A program made the translations under genes and the position numbers. A stretch of DNA of 64,000 nt from Raffaelea ambrosiae (Eukaryota; Ascomycota; Sordariomycetes; Ophiostomatales; Ophiostomataceae): the NCBI GenBank assembly GCA_002778195.1, contig PCDI01000008.1, positions 1,050,655-1,114,654 on the forward strand, in the 5' to 3' direction. Below, in pieces: positions 1 to 10,689 of this stretch (position 1 is the first letter of the stretch; every line of letters begins with the position of its first letter). The notes beneath the pieces are model-generated. The model was not told where the DNA came from, did not search any database, and saw only the letters and a program-made list of their open reading frames with translations.

Positions 1-1
1 C

Positions 2-889
2 GTGCCCTCGCTGTCCTTCCTGGTCCAGCACGCCGACCCGACATCCGGCAAGACCACCCGCATCGTCTTTGACCTCGGCATCCGCAAGCGCCTCGAGAAC
101 TACGCACCGCCCATCTACCAGCATGTCCAGACGCGCATGCCCACGTCCGGCGAGCCCGACACCGTGGCCTCGCTGCAACAAGGCGGCCTGACGCCCGCCG
201 ACATCGACTTCGTCATGCTGAGCCACCTGCACTGGGACCACATCGGCACCCCGGCCGACTACCCGGATGCGACCTTTGTCGTGGGGCCCGGCGCGCTGGG
301 GCTGCTGGACGGCACGGCGCCCGCCGCCATTGGCGCGCACAGCCATTTTGAGCCCGACCTGCTGGACCCGAAGCGGACCATCCAGTTGCCCCCCGCCGAG
401 GGGCCATCCAAGGAGACGCCAGGGGGGCCCTCCCAGGAGCCGGGAAGCAGTCTGGGTACACCCCAGCCCCAGAGTCTCCTCTTCTCCCGCGCGTGGACAC
501 CGGTCGGCCTGTTCCCGGCCGCGATGGACATCTTTGGCGACGGCAGTCTGCACGTGGTGTCGGCGCCGGGCCACCTGGACGGCCACATCAACCTGCTGTG
601 CCGCCTGGCCAGCGGCCGGTATGTCTACCTGGCGGGCGACGCGTGCCACGACGCGCGCATCCTGGTCGGCACCAAGGCCATGGCCACCTGGACGGACGCG
701 GCCTCCGGGTGTGTCTGCTGCATCCACAAGGACAAGGCCAAGGCGGAGCAGACCATCAAGACCATCCGCGCCACCATGGAGGGCGCGGCGCCCGAGCTCG
801 GTAAGGTGGAGGTGGTGCTGGCGCACGATGCGGCGTGGGAGGCGGCCGCGCGGCCGGCCGGGTGGTTTTTCCCCGGAGCGATTCCGTGA
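2..889 (+). CDS. Metallo-beta-lactamase-fold hydrolase, lactonase-like (5' end missing)
   Basis: The frame is open from the window edge to a TGA at 887-889, so the true start lies outside. Counting from the codon at position 2, the zinc-site residues of the metallo-beta-lactamase fold are all present: HLHWDH at residues 75-80, a third histidine in APGHLDGH (His191), the bridging aspartate in LAGDACHD (Asp213) and a last histidine in VLAHD (His275). The order and spacing resemble AttM/AiiA-type lactonases and their many fungal relatives, which hydrolyse esters or lactones; the substrate cannot be read from sequence. Residues about 128-165 form a Pro/Gly/Ser-rich insertion not expected in the core fold. 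No intron is visible in the part seen. It is convergent with the gene on the minus strand that ends at 1562. The fold is certain; the exact activity is not. Confidence 0.88.
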   Translation: MPSLSFLVQHADPTSGKTTRIVFDLGIRKRLENYAPPIYQHVQTRMPTSGEPDTVASLQQGGLTPADIDFVMLSHLHWDHIGTPADYPDATFVVGPGALGLLDGTAPAAIGAHSHFEPDLLDPKRTIQLPPAEGPSKETPGGPSQEPGSSLGTPQPQSLLFSRAWTPVGLFPAAMDIFGDGSLHVVSAPGHLDGHINLLCRLASGRYVYLAGDACHDARILVGTKAMATWTDAASGCVCCIHKDKAKAEQTIKTIRATMEGAAPELGKVEVVLAHDAAWEAAARPAGWFFPGAIP

Positions 890-1561
890 GGACCCATTGT
901 GTGGATGGGCTAGTAAAGGAGGAGTGCGGTATATTCACCATCCGGGGAAGATTGCAATAGGTAGAAGCAAACAAGAGGTTTGTGTGCACAGAGCTGGGGC
1001 ACAAGAGGGCAATATCAGCATGAATAAATCAGTTGTGTGTTTTGAAGTTGGGTCTTTAACGACACTTTCCGGTGTTGTCCACCGTTTTCTACAATGCGTT
1101 CATATACAATGCCTTTGCTCAAGAACCAAACTGTGCTGGCAGCGTGCTGCACTCGTCGGCAAAGCACATGCTGGTTATCCAGTAAAGTCACGACATGGAC
1201 TTGAATAAAACACGATTTGGAGAGTGGGTTCGAAATTGTGGGTTTTTTTTTCGTTATTTTGTTGTTGGCGACTGGATGGCCCCAAGAGATGCAAATCCTA
1301 AACTGAGGAGCAGCTATCGTTGCCACTTCAGGCGTCCCTCAGTAAAAATCCCCTTCAATATACCTCCACGGCCAGAAGAGCCATCGTCCAGTCCAGAACA
1401 TAAAACACAATGTCCATCAGCACAGGCCCGGAAGCCCCCATCATCCGCCAGAGACCATGCACAGCCAGCGCCGCCAACACCCACAGCTTTGACCGCGTTG
1501 CTGCGGCCGCGGCTGCGGCACCATGGGCGCCGGTGCGACGTGCATGCAATCCGCTAGCTAG
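890..1561. other. Intergenic region between convergent 3' ends
   Basis: This stretch separates the end of the hydrolase gene from the end of the minus-strand frame at 1562. It holds no conserved coding region. The only item of note is a 64-codon minus-strand frame at 1355-1549, starting 13 bases after the preceding stop codon on the same strand; it is discussed in the findings. Confidence 0.6.
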
Positions 1562-4386
1562 TCAGTACGCAGCACCGACGCCGACGGCGGCGGCAGGCTG
1601 AACCGCACCGCCGCCAGTGCCCGATGCGCCGCCGTGCCCTCCCAGGCCAGGCGTCAGCATGATGCGGCGGTTCTTCTTGATCAGCTGGTTGAGCGCCTTC
1701 TCAAACTTTTCCACGTCCTTTCTCGCCTGCGCCAACGACGTCTCTGCGTCCTCCACGCTCATAGCGCGGACCGAGTTTTCAAAGTCGTCGTCGTCGTCGT
1801 CTAGATGATCGTGGTCGTGGTCGTGATCGTGGTCATGGTCGTGGTCGTGGTCATGGTCATGATCGTGGTCGTAGTGGTGGTGATGGTGGTGATGATGGTG
1901 ATGGAGGTGTCCGTCGCTACCGTAGTCATCATCGTCCGCACCGTCGTCATCGTCCAGCCCACCAAATCCGCCGTTGCGCATCTCAGGTGTGTGGTAGATC
2001 CAGGGCGCAACCGTAGACGTGCCGATGGCCTGCGGCATGCCTGTGTCGGCCAGCATCGACTGCCACGACGCTGTCTCTGTTTGCGGCAGCAAGTGCAGGC
2101 GCGGCAGCACATATTGGTTGATCCAGTACACCGCCTCCTCGCGCTGGATCTTGGTCACTGGGTCCACCTGCTGGTGGCCCGGGCTGGGCGGGAAATAGCT
2201 GGGCAGCCCGCATGGCACAGCTCGCTTGCTAATGAGCGAAAAGCCACCGGTGGCCTCGTATCGGGGGTGCGAGTACGCCAACGGCGTCACCGAGTCGGCT
2301 GAGATGCGGTCTTGAAGGTCCAGGAACCGCTGCTCCTCCTCCTCGCTCAGGTCTCGAAGGCAGTCGCCGTTGGGTGTGATCATCAGCCGCACGCCGTCGA
2401 TGATCTTGTGCACCACGTTGCCGGCAATGAGCGTCATCCGGTCCTCCTCCGTAAAGATCATCTCGGGCGGCAGCAGCGCGTCGCCAATGATGGTTTTCTC
2501 GCGCGGTGCTTCCTTGTGCGCCAGGCCGACATACGGACGCAGCAGCGGAATGTCCTCGACCTTCTCGACGATCTTGTGTTCCACCATGTCCCTGACCACC
2601 TCGTAGATCGACTTGCCCGGTAAGGGCGCGGGCTTCTCGTTGGCCTTGGCGGCAGTGGCGGCAGCTGCGGCAGCCGTTGTCGCAGCCGCAGCCTCTTTCG
2701 CGATTGCTAAAATCGAAGCCTCGGCCACGCTCTTGGACGATGTCTGTGCTGCTGCTTCGTTTTCGGCCTTTGACGCAGGCTTTTGGTCGCCCTTGGAACT
2801 GCTCGCCGACGTTGTCGCAGCGCTGCTGCCTTTGCCAGACTTGGCCTTTGCCGTTGTCTTCTGCGCAGTCTTGTCCTCGGTCGGGGTCGACTTGGCCTTG
2901 TCCTCGTCCTTCTTCTTCGACTTCGGCGATGGCAGAGCTGCCTCCTTTTCTTTCTCCTTCTTGTCAGCCTTGGCTGCCGCCGCCACCGCCGCCACAGGGG
3001 CATCTGCTGTTGCTGCAGATGTTGACTCTCGGCTCAGCGCAGGCGTGGCAGCCACACTAGCACTGCTGTTTGACTGCTTCTCCTTCTTCTGCTTCTTCTT
3101 GCGGCCCAGAATAGGCGCAATCTCCTCTTCCTCCTGCTGCTCCGGCACAGGCTGGCTAGCAATCGTTGCTGCCTCCTTCTTAGACGCCTGCTTGCGTTGT
3201 TTGCGCTGCTGGCTCTTCGTAGTGGTGCGAACGGCAGCCGAGCCAATCCGCGACTGCGGCGGCGGGGAACTGGTCCGCGATGCCGACACCGACGCCGACA
3301 CCACAGACGCATTGTCCGAGATCACCTCGCTCGCAGGGGTGCTTGGCCGGTTGGATCCTACCAAAGCCGCGGCAGACGGCTGTCGAATTGCGCTGGACAG
3401 CTTGGACGATGCCTCCGTCACGCCGGCCGCAGCAGCGCTAAGAGCTGGGCCCGAAACCTCTGCCGTCTTGGGCGTCTGAACCACCCGCAGCGTCTTGGGG
3501 GCATTACGCACCACTGGGGACCAGGCTGATGGAGTGCCGGTGCCAGTAGCAGTCGTTGGGGTCGGGAGCGAAGGGAACCCCGAGGCCAGGTCTGCCGTGG
3601 CCTTGTCCGTGGCGGGGCTGTCCTCGGTCGACTTTGCCGAAGGAGCCGCCTTCGTGGCTGCTGTGATGTTGAGCACAGCTGGCACAGGTTTCCTATTCTT
3701 GTCCACCTTCTTGCTCTCGGGGGTCGGGGATGCTACTGTTGCGGCTGTGGTCACCGGTGTGCTTGTCGCTGTGGCCGGGACGGATGATGCTGCTTCCGAT
3801 GGCGCCGACTTCTTACCCGCTGTAGTAGCAGATCCGGGCTTGCTGATGCTCAGCACTCTCGGAGGTCCGGCAATGTGGGGCACAGCCGGCTGAACAGTCG
3901 CGGTGGGCGCGGCTACTTTTGATGAGGCAGCATCAAGGGCTGGGAAGTCCTCGTCTTGCAGAACCTTGCTTGCCTTGGACGAGCTTGCTGCTGCAGCTTC
4001 CTTCACTGGGGTCGTACGGTCCGCCTTGACAGCCTTCTTCTGCTCCCCACCGCTGCCGCTGGCAACACGGCCGGCCTTCTTGCTTGGCTGTTCGGGTGTC
4101 TGTCGAGAGGCAAGCGGCTCCGTGGGCACAATCGGAATGACAGGCCGCATGGGCGGCTGGCTGGCAGTCGTACCAACTGACACTGGCGTCATCGGCCGTG
4201 GGCCGAAGCCAGGCGGTGGCGGTGTCGGCTGGGAGTACAGAGGTCCGAAGCCCGGAGGGAACGACGGTGTCCCAACACGCATCGGCGAGTCCAGGCCTCC
4301 GTACGGGTAGGGCGTCATGGTCGGCTCGTCAGACACGAGAGCATCCACGGTGGAGATGGCATCTTCAAATCCGGGCAGATCGTCAT
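1562..4386 (-). CDS. NOT4: Probable C-terminal exon of NOT4 (or a separate disordered protein)
   Basis: A 2.8-kb minus-strand frame of about 940 codons ending in TAG. It is mostly low-complexity Ala/Ser/Thr/Lys sequence, with a DDLPGFED...VDALVSDE start, a LQDEDFPALD motif, a KSQQRKQRKQ basic patch, APILGRKKKQKK, a more conserved-looking block (MTLIAGNVVHKIIDGVR through INQYVLPRL) and a C-terminal coiled coil with LIKKNRRIML. Near the end lies a His10, (Asp-His)11, Asp6 tract. There is no in-frame ATG before 4318, and the frame opens directly after a splice acceptor (TTAG at 4387-4390) preceded by a CTGAC branch site. That acceptor is in phase with a GTGGGT donor at 5952 inside NOT4, giving one 1,707-residue protein. 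From memory, long Pezizomycotina NOT4 proteins carry this kind of tail, which I could not verify. The alternative is a separate gene starting at ATG 4318 or at an unseen 5' exon; a TATATAAA on the minus strand at 4714-4721 would suit that. Confidence 0.6.
1784..1909 (-). repeat. His10 / (Asp-His)11 / Asp6 coding repeat
   Basis: On the minus strand the codons read His, Leu, ten His, Tyr, eleven Asp-His dipeptides, Leu, then six Asp. Codons alternate between CAC/CAT and GAC/GAT, so the tract is not a pure nucleotide microsatellite and may be kept by selection at the protein level. It sits just before the C-terminal coiled coil of the preceding feature. Confidence 0.95.
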
Positions 4387-5952
4387 CTAAGGAAGGCGGA
4401 AAGGGTCAGCTGTTTTGTGCCTCATCTACAACAATGGAAAACTTCCAACAAGGCGATGCGCGAGCCCAATGGCCAGGATGCGAGAGCCGGCAGCGGCAAG
4501 AGAGAGAGCGAGCGAGAGAGCCAGCAAGAGGGCCGAGGTAGAGAGCGTGACCAGGGATGAGAAGTGGGAGGGGCGAGAAAGGGGAAGAAAGACAGAAACA
4601 AGCAGACAAAAGTACGAGCAAGCGCGTCTAGGACAAGCACAAACAAAAGAAGACAGGACGAACAGCCACCCGCCGCCGCCTCCGCCGCCTCTGCAGGTGG
4701 CAGGCAAGAATTATTTATATACAGGAGAGCGGAGACGACAAGAAGATGGTCAGGGCAGGACAGGACAAGTGGGGGAAAGGACGGGACGGAGTAGGGTCGT
4801 ATAAGACGGGGAGGTCGACGTCATGCGGTAGCCATCACCGCCATGTGTCCTCTCGGGCGTTCTTTCTTGCTGTTCTTTGGGTCGTTTTGGTGCTGTGGTT
4901 CTTGTCTTGAGTTCGTTGGGTTACAGAGGTGTGGCACAAAATAGTGAGGGTATTGAAGAATCATGATTTGTTATATTGTGACCATGAACAACCACGTGTC
5001 AAAAGAAAGAGAGAACTGGCCCGGTCGTTAACATACATGTTTGTGCGAACCCTCGAGAAAGGAGGACGGTGATGGCTTGCCTGGCGTTGACGTGACCTCC
5101 ATGAAACGACCAAGACGCGTTGTATAACCCATGCCGTCGAGGAAGAAAGAAATGGGAAATATGTTGGAGAGAAAGACGGTGGCCCGATGCTGAGACGATG
5201 CGTAAAAGTCATAATAAAACGAATCGCCGTCTCTCCTCTCGAGGGTCTCTGTAAAAAGAAAATGGGAGAAAGGAGAATGATAAACAATAAGAGAAAAGAA
5301 CCCCCAGACTTCAAAATGCAAGGTGGTCCCCAAATGCAGAATCCCAGTTTCCACTCTTGTAATGCTCGCTCAAAAAAAAATGTTGAACCGTTCGAGACAT
5401 GGCGAAAAAAAAACCCCCCGAAAAGACAGAAAGAGCAAATTCACAAAAGCAACAAATAGCAACGCCCTTTCGGCTGGCCTTTGACAAGCCTGCCTTATCC
5501 CAAACTCCGTTTGAAAAATACAAATTATGAGAAAGAACAAGAGAAAACGACACGAAAAGGGAAAAAATGGGGGGGGGTTGGAATCGTGGGCATAATAAGA
5601 AAGAAATGGTGAAATGGGCAGAAAGTGCGTTGGGGGCTCGGGGAAGGATGTACAATCAGAGAAATCAAGGAAGGGCAGTGACAAGCAGCTCTCGCTTGTA
5701 AGGGTAGTTGTGTAGACAGATTGCAGAGAGAATGAAACAGGGAGCCGCCACGAGGGCCTGTTTTCCCAGACCAACCCATGACGCCTCCCTATTTCCTCTT
5801 CTCTCCAACTTCTCTCCAATTTCTTCTCTCACGCTCTGTCTCCCGTCTCGTTGGCCAAGCCACGCACAACACCCTCGCTCTTGCTGCTCTCTGGCCCTCT
5901 CACCATCTCGGGTAACCACCGGCATTGTACATCATGCTGGGGTTGTACCCAC
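4387..5952 (-). other. Proposed 1,566-nt intron of NOT4 (retained in the short form)
   Basis: The proposed donor is GTGGGT (5952-5947), the same donor hexamer used in the last intron of ERT1 in this window. The branch site CTGAC is near 4413 and the acceptor TTAG is at 4390-4387. No conserved coding sequence lies inside, only purine-rich or pyrimidine-rich simple sequence, G runs and A runs. The first 53 bases are coding in the short form, which ends at the TGA at 5900-5902. If the intron is not real, this is an ordinary intergenic region holding the 3' end of NOT4 and the promoter of a second gene. Confidence 0.5.
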
Positions 5953-8579
5953 CTTGAGCCTGACCCCCGAAAAGTCCCTGGCCTACTCCGGCGTTGCTCT
6001 GCTGGTGTGGCAGTCTTGCCTGCAGGATACTCGGGTCTGCAAGATCCACTAAGCCACTCCCCCCAGAGGAGGAAGTGTTAGCATGTCTGTGCTTCTTCCC
6101 CTTCTTCTTCTGCTTCGACCCAATGTCTTGGAATCCCGCGGGAGGAGTACCATAGGGCGATGCCGAGAAGCCGGGAGCAGGAACGGGGGTAGAAGAGCCG
6201 GAGCTTGGGTATTGGCTGATGAAGGAAGGGAACATGTACTCACGCTTGCCTGCGTCATGCGCCTGGCTGCTGGCGCCGCCTCTGCCGCGGATGATGTCCT
6301 GCAGCAGCTGGCTCGTGTCCTTGGGGGCTCCGCCAAAGCCGGACCCGCCAAAGCCGTGGCCAAACATGGCCGGGGGGGTACCGGTCGACTTCAGTCCTGG
6401 CGGCGGGCCTGGCATAGAAGTGGCGTAGTACGGGGTGTTTTGCGAGTGAAGAGATGGCGGCATCATCGAAGACTGCTGTGCCATGATCCGCGGGTTGGTG
6501 GCAAGCTTGATGGTCGCCGCACCAGCATTGCCGCCATTCTCGTTAGCAAACCCATACCGGGACGGCTGCCGGTTATGCTGGCCTTGGAAGAGGTTCTGCT
6601 GAGAGGCCGCAATGCCCGGGGGAGGGTGGTCGACGAAGCTGCCCGGCGTGCGCGGGTACAGCTGCTGCTGGGGCGTCATCGTGCGGTTGCCAATCGTGCC
6701 CGGGTTGGCATTAGCCATGTAGTTCGAGCCAAAGGAGCCAAACAAGCCGTCCGTGCCCGAACGCTGGATCGGTGGCGGGGCACCGCTGCGTCGCTGGTCA
6801 AAGGGCCCAGCCCGAGCCTGCTCGCGGTCTTCTGGCTCGCCGCCCAATGCCAGGCTGCCGCTGCTCTCCGGCTCGTCTTCTGAGGACTCCTGGGTTTCAG
6901 TAGCCTGCTCCTCCGTCTCAGTCTCGAGGCGGCTGTCATCGTCGCGGAGAGCACGGCGCTTCTCGCCACCGTGGGGGTCGAACAGAGGAGGGTGGGAATC
7001 CAGGGACAGTCCGTCGATCAGAAAAGACTGGGGAAGTGTGCACTTCTCCATCGCCGCGAGAAGGCTGGAGAAGAGGCTTGCTAGCGGATCTCTCTCCTTC
7101 TTCACCTTGACCACTGCGGGCTTGGCCGCAGAAGACGCGCCATCGGCCGCCGCCTTGCCCTGGGCCTTGGAGGATGTCGTCGGGACGGCTTCTTCTTGCA
7201 CGGGGGACTCGACGGCCTCGGCAGCAGACTCGGCTGTCACAGGCAGAGACATGGACACGGCAGGACTGGATGCAGCACCACTCGTTGCATGGCTGCCACG
7301 CCGGCTCCGAACTTGCGGGTTCCTGGCCCAGTTGGCCGACGATGGCAGCGCAGAGGCATCGCCGCTTTCCGACTCGTCCTTGCTCAGAGAACGCGCCATG
7401 GGTTGCGAGGCAGCAGCACTCTGTTGGCTGTTCGTCTGCTGCACAGGCACCGGGTGGCTCTGCTGGCGCGATGCCGACCGCGAGCCGCCGCCGAGGGGCC
7501 GCTGGGTGTTGATGCTGTTCATGGATGACAGATCCTGGCGGGTGTAGCTATCCTCTTCGTCGCCGAGCTCGTGCAGGAACATGCACTGTCGGTTCGTGCA
7601 TTGCTCATGACGAAGCCAGGCAGAGCAGTATTTGGTCGTGCCAAGCTGGGCCTTGAGCGTACGGTCGCCATTCACCGATCCGTTCACAGCCTGGATGCAT
7701 CGCTGGGCCTCATCCTTCTTCTCAAAGGTGACGTAGATGCCAAGTGACGGCGAGCCATCCGGGCTTTTCCGGTTGCTGATGGAGATCTTCTGGATGTTGC
7801 CGTACTGTCCAAAAAATTCGGGCTTGCGCAGTGTCTTCAACAGCTCATCCTCCCTAACGGTGGGGTTGAGACCCGTCACATAGACTAGATTCTTCTGGAC
7901 GACGCGGACGCCGACGAGGTTTTTGCGGTTTTCCTTTTCGGCCTCGCGCTTTTGGACCTCCTTCTGTCGTTGCTCGGCAGCCCGCTTCTTCTGGTTCTTT
8001 TGTATGTTGGACCGGAACTCGGCGATCCTGTATTTACTTGTTAGCGTGTGTTCCCGTGTTCCCGTGTTCCTGTGTTCCTGTGTGTTCTTGTGCGTCCATG
8101 TGTTTCGTGGTTGTGTGGCCCAAAGACTCTCTTCCCGCAAAATAGTTGGTTCGGGTGGGATGGAGACGTCGGGTGAACAGACGAAGAAAAAACCCCATTA
8201 AAAAAGAAAATTCACGTACTCTTCCGGTGTGACGACCTTCCACTGTATTGACTTTTCATCGTAGGGTCGACGGCACGCGGGACACAGACCGTTCATGTTC
8301 TGCTTGATGTTGTTGAAGCAGAACTGGCAGATTTGGTAGCCACATGGACACGGCCGAAAGTTGCGGTCAGAAAGGTCAAACTCTTCGACGCAGAGGGGAC
8401 TGTGCGGGAAAAAAAGCATCGTTAGCGACCGTAACTCGCCGCAATACGCGCGCAAAACACGCAGGGCCCAGGATCGGGGTATGGCAGAGCAGGCATCATT
8501 GCTTTCCCTGCCGGGGATTTCTCTGGAGGACATACCAGGTGTCGTCCTCATCGTCGATGAAGGAATCTTGTGGAGCCAT
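5900..8579 (-). CDS. NOT4: NOT4, CCR4-NOT complex E3 ubiquitin ligase (RING + RRM)
   Basis: NOT4 is the RING E3 ligase of the CCR4-NOT complex; it ubiquitinates ribosomal and other targets and links translation quality control to mRNA decay. Exons are 8536-8579, 8220-8399 and 8027 down to the TGA at 5900 (783 residues in this short form). The C4C4 RING uses Cys15, 18, 32, 34, 39, 42, 54 and 57 (CPLC ... CPCG ... CQFC ... CPAC). A charged helix follows (EKENRKNLVGVRV), then an RRM at about 120-210 (KNLVYVTGL, GIYVTFEKK) and a CCCH finger of C-x8-C-x4-C-x3-H form directly after it. The rest is disordered, Gln/Ser/Pro-rich, with KQKKKGKKHRHANTS and LVDLADPSILQARL near the end. Intron 1 splits codon 15, the first RING cysteine. 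Splicing at 5952 instead of reading to the TGA would append the 1562-4386 frame. Confidence 0.95.
8044..8096. repeat. 8-bp tandem repeat inside NOT4 intron 2
   Basis: About five imperfect copies of TGTTCCCG / TGTTCCTG lie between the donor at 8219 and the acceptor at 8028. The array is intronic and does not disturb the branch or acceptor region in an obvious way. Confidence 0.8.
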
Positions 8580-9675
8580 TGTAAAGGGAGTCTGAAGAAG
8601 CGCGTCTCGCTTGGGAGGTCGAGGAAAGACGCGTTGTCGGTCGCAAAAGGCGGAAGTCGATACGGAAACGACCAGAGCCAGTGAGCCGAGACTTCGGGGA
8701 TCGTACTCGGTAGGGTCGACGGATGGAAGATGGATGCGACGAGAATTAGAGACGTGAGAAGATGTGAGCAGTAACGTGTAGGGAAAGAAATATCGGGCTG
8801 AAAAATCAATCAGGGAATTCCAAGTCTATCAATGAGCACAGACAAAATAGCACAGGCTGGTCCTCAATAACGCCCTGGTATAAAAAAATGCACAAGAACG
8901 GGAAGTGCAGTCTTGCAAAAGAATTAGACGCGGGTTGGTAGCAGAGATGGAGGAAGGAGGAAATGGGAGAAAGAGAAGGGAAAAATGGGAAGATCGATTT
9001 TACGTGGAGGCAAATTTAGTAGGGGACAGAACAGAGGAGAAGGCAGCGAAGGCTCTTTCGGGTCACCGCAAGTGGGTCTGGTCTGATTTTGGTCTAGCCT
9101 CTCCTCGACCCTGCACGTGGCCAGTCACGGTAGGGAGACTGCGTCCGCAGACGCGTAGACGAGCGCAACGCAGGTAACCGTCCCTGGGACTCCGTTGGGC
9201 TGCTCTGGACGTCCTCGGGATTGCAAAAACCGGCACAATTGACAAGATCTTGCCCGTGTGTGGGAGAATCAAAGAGATGCGAACAGAGGTCTGCTGGCTT
9301 GGCGAGTGAAATTTCTTTCAGGTCTGTTTCTTTTTACATTTATTTTGCATTTATTTTTAAATGCGCTGCTGTCAGAAATTCTCGGCAAGCGGGCGCTCCT
9401 TCATCATTATGTCAGCGACGGAAAATCTGCTCAACCGAGTCCCGGGAAATCAGAGCAGCCAATCCGGTCGAGGCAATTATCTCAGTCAAACAAAAATAAG
9501 GTCGGCTTGTCCAATCCAATCCATCGTCGGCAACGGACGGGAGAAAGACCAGGCGATTCGAATTGGGCAGTCTACGAAGCTCCCTTCTCCCCGACTCACA
9601 CCCACCCCCCTTCACGACCGATCCGGATCGAACCCTCGAGTTCTCTTTGTCCCTCGCACACACACACGTCCGACA
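8580..9675. other. Divergent promoter region, NOT4 (-) and NDUFS3 (+)
   Basis: About 1.1 kb between two start codons facing away from each other. It contains no conserved coding sequence. A CACGTG E-box lies at 9114-9119 and three CCAAT boxes lie close to the complex I gene (separate entry). The stretch 8905-9060 is purine-rich on the plus strand. Confidence 0.7.
9459..9520 (+). promoter_or_regulatory. Cluster of three CCAAT boxes upstream of complex I gene
   Basis: CCAAT occurs at 9459-9463, 9511-9515 and 9516-9520, all in the gene's own orientation and 156-217 bases before its ATG. CCAAT boxes are the binding site of the Hap2/3/5 (CBC) complex, which controls respiratory genes in fungi. 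The assignment is by motif and gene function only. Confidence 0.55.
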
Positions 9676-10689
9676 ATGGCAAGCAGACTCTGCCGGAGCA
9701 GGGCTCTTGCCACGGCCCTGCGGTCGGGGCGGCCAGTAGCTCAACCGTCGGCTGCTGTGCGGAATCAGGCGGCCGGCAGCGTGCGGTGTCTGTCGAGCAC
9801 GAGCTCTGTGCAGAGCTACAAGGTCAAGATGCCGAAGAATGCGCCCAACCCGCGGCAAGCACCGCGTGACGCAATCGGCGTGCTCGAGGCGCCGCTGGTC
9901 AACCCGGCCGACAAGCATGCCACTGCGGCCGAGAACATGCACAGATACGGCGCCTGGCTGATGGCGACGCTGCCAAAATACATCCAGCAGTTTTCGGTGT
10001 GGAAGGACGAGTTAACGATCTACATCTCGCCGTCGGGCGTGATCCCGGTCTTTTCGTTCTTGAAGTGTACGTTCTGGTGATGGGAGAGGAGACTGTGCTA
10101 GAAAGAGGCCACGAGTCAAGCAGGTTTTACTTGGATGAGGAATTGTCGGGGAATCACTTACTAACGTGCCTTCCTACCAGACAACACATCGGCCGAGTTC
10201 ACGCAGATGAGCACCATCACGGCTGTGGACTTCCCTACGCGCGACCAGCGGTTCGAGGTGGTGTACAACCTGCTGAGCGTGCGGCACAACTCGCGAATCC
10301 GGGTGAAGACATACGCAGACGAGGCCTCGCCGGTGCCGAGTACGACGCCGCTGTTCGATGGCGCCAACTGGTACGAGCGCGAGGTGTATGACATGTTTGG
10401 GGTGTTTTTTGTGGGCCACCCGGACCTGCGGCGGATCATGACCGACTACGGCTTCGAGGGCCACCCGCTGCGCAAGGACTTCCCAGTGACGGGCTACACC
10501 GAGCTCCGCTATGATGAGGAGAAGAAGCGCATTGTGACGGAGCCGCTGGAGATGACACAGGCCTTCCGCAACTTCGAGGGCGGTTCCAGCGCCTGGGAAC
10601 AGTTGGGCTCGGGTATTGACCGGACGCCTGAGTCGTTCAAGCTGCCAACACCGAAGCCGGAGGAGAAGAAGGAAGAGCCCAAGAAATAA
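9676..10689 (+). CDS. NDUFS3: NADH:ubiquinone oxidoreductase 30-kDa subunit (complex I), mitochondrial precursor
   Basis: This is the NuoC/NDUFS3 subunit of the peripheral arm of complex I, in the mitochondrial matrix. Exons are 9676-10066 and 10181-10689, giving 299 residues. The intron is 114 nt with GTACGT donor, CTAAC branch and CCAG acceptor, and joins FLK-Y-NTSAEF in phase. The N terminus is Arg/Ser/Ala-rich without acidic residues for about 45 positions, a typical presequence. The family signature WYEREVYDMFGVFF, the HPDLRRIMTDYGFEGHP block and LRYDEEKKRIV are all intact. The C-terminal tail is Lys/Glu/Pro-rich. Length and order fit fungal orthologues; three CCAAT boxes upstream fit respiratory regulation. 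Confidence 0.97.
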
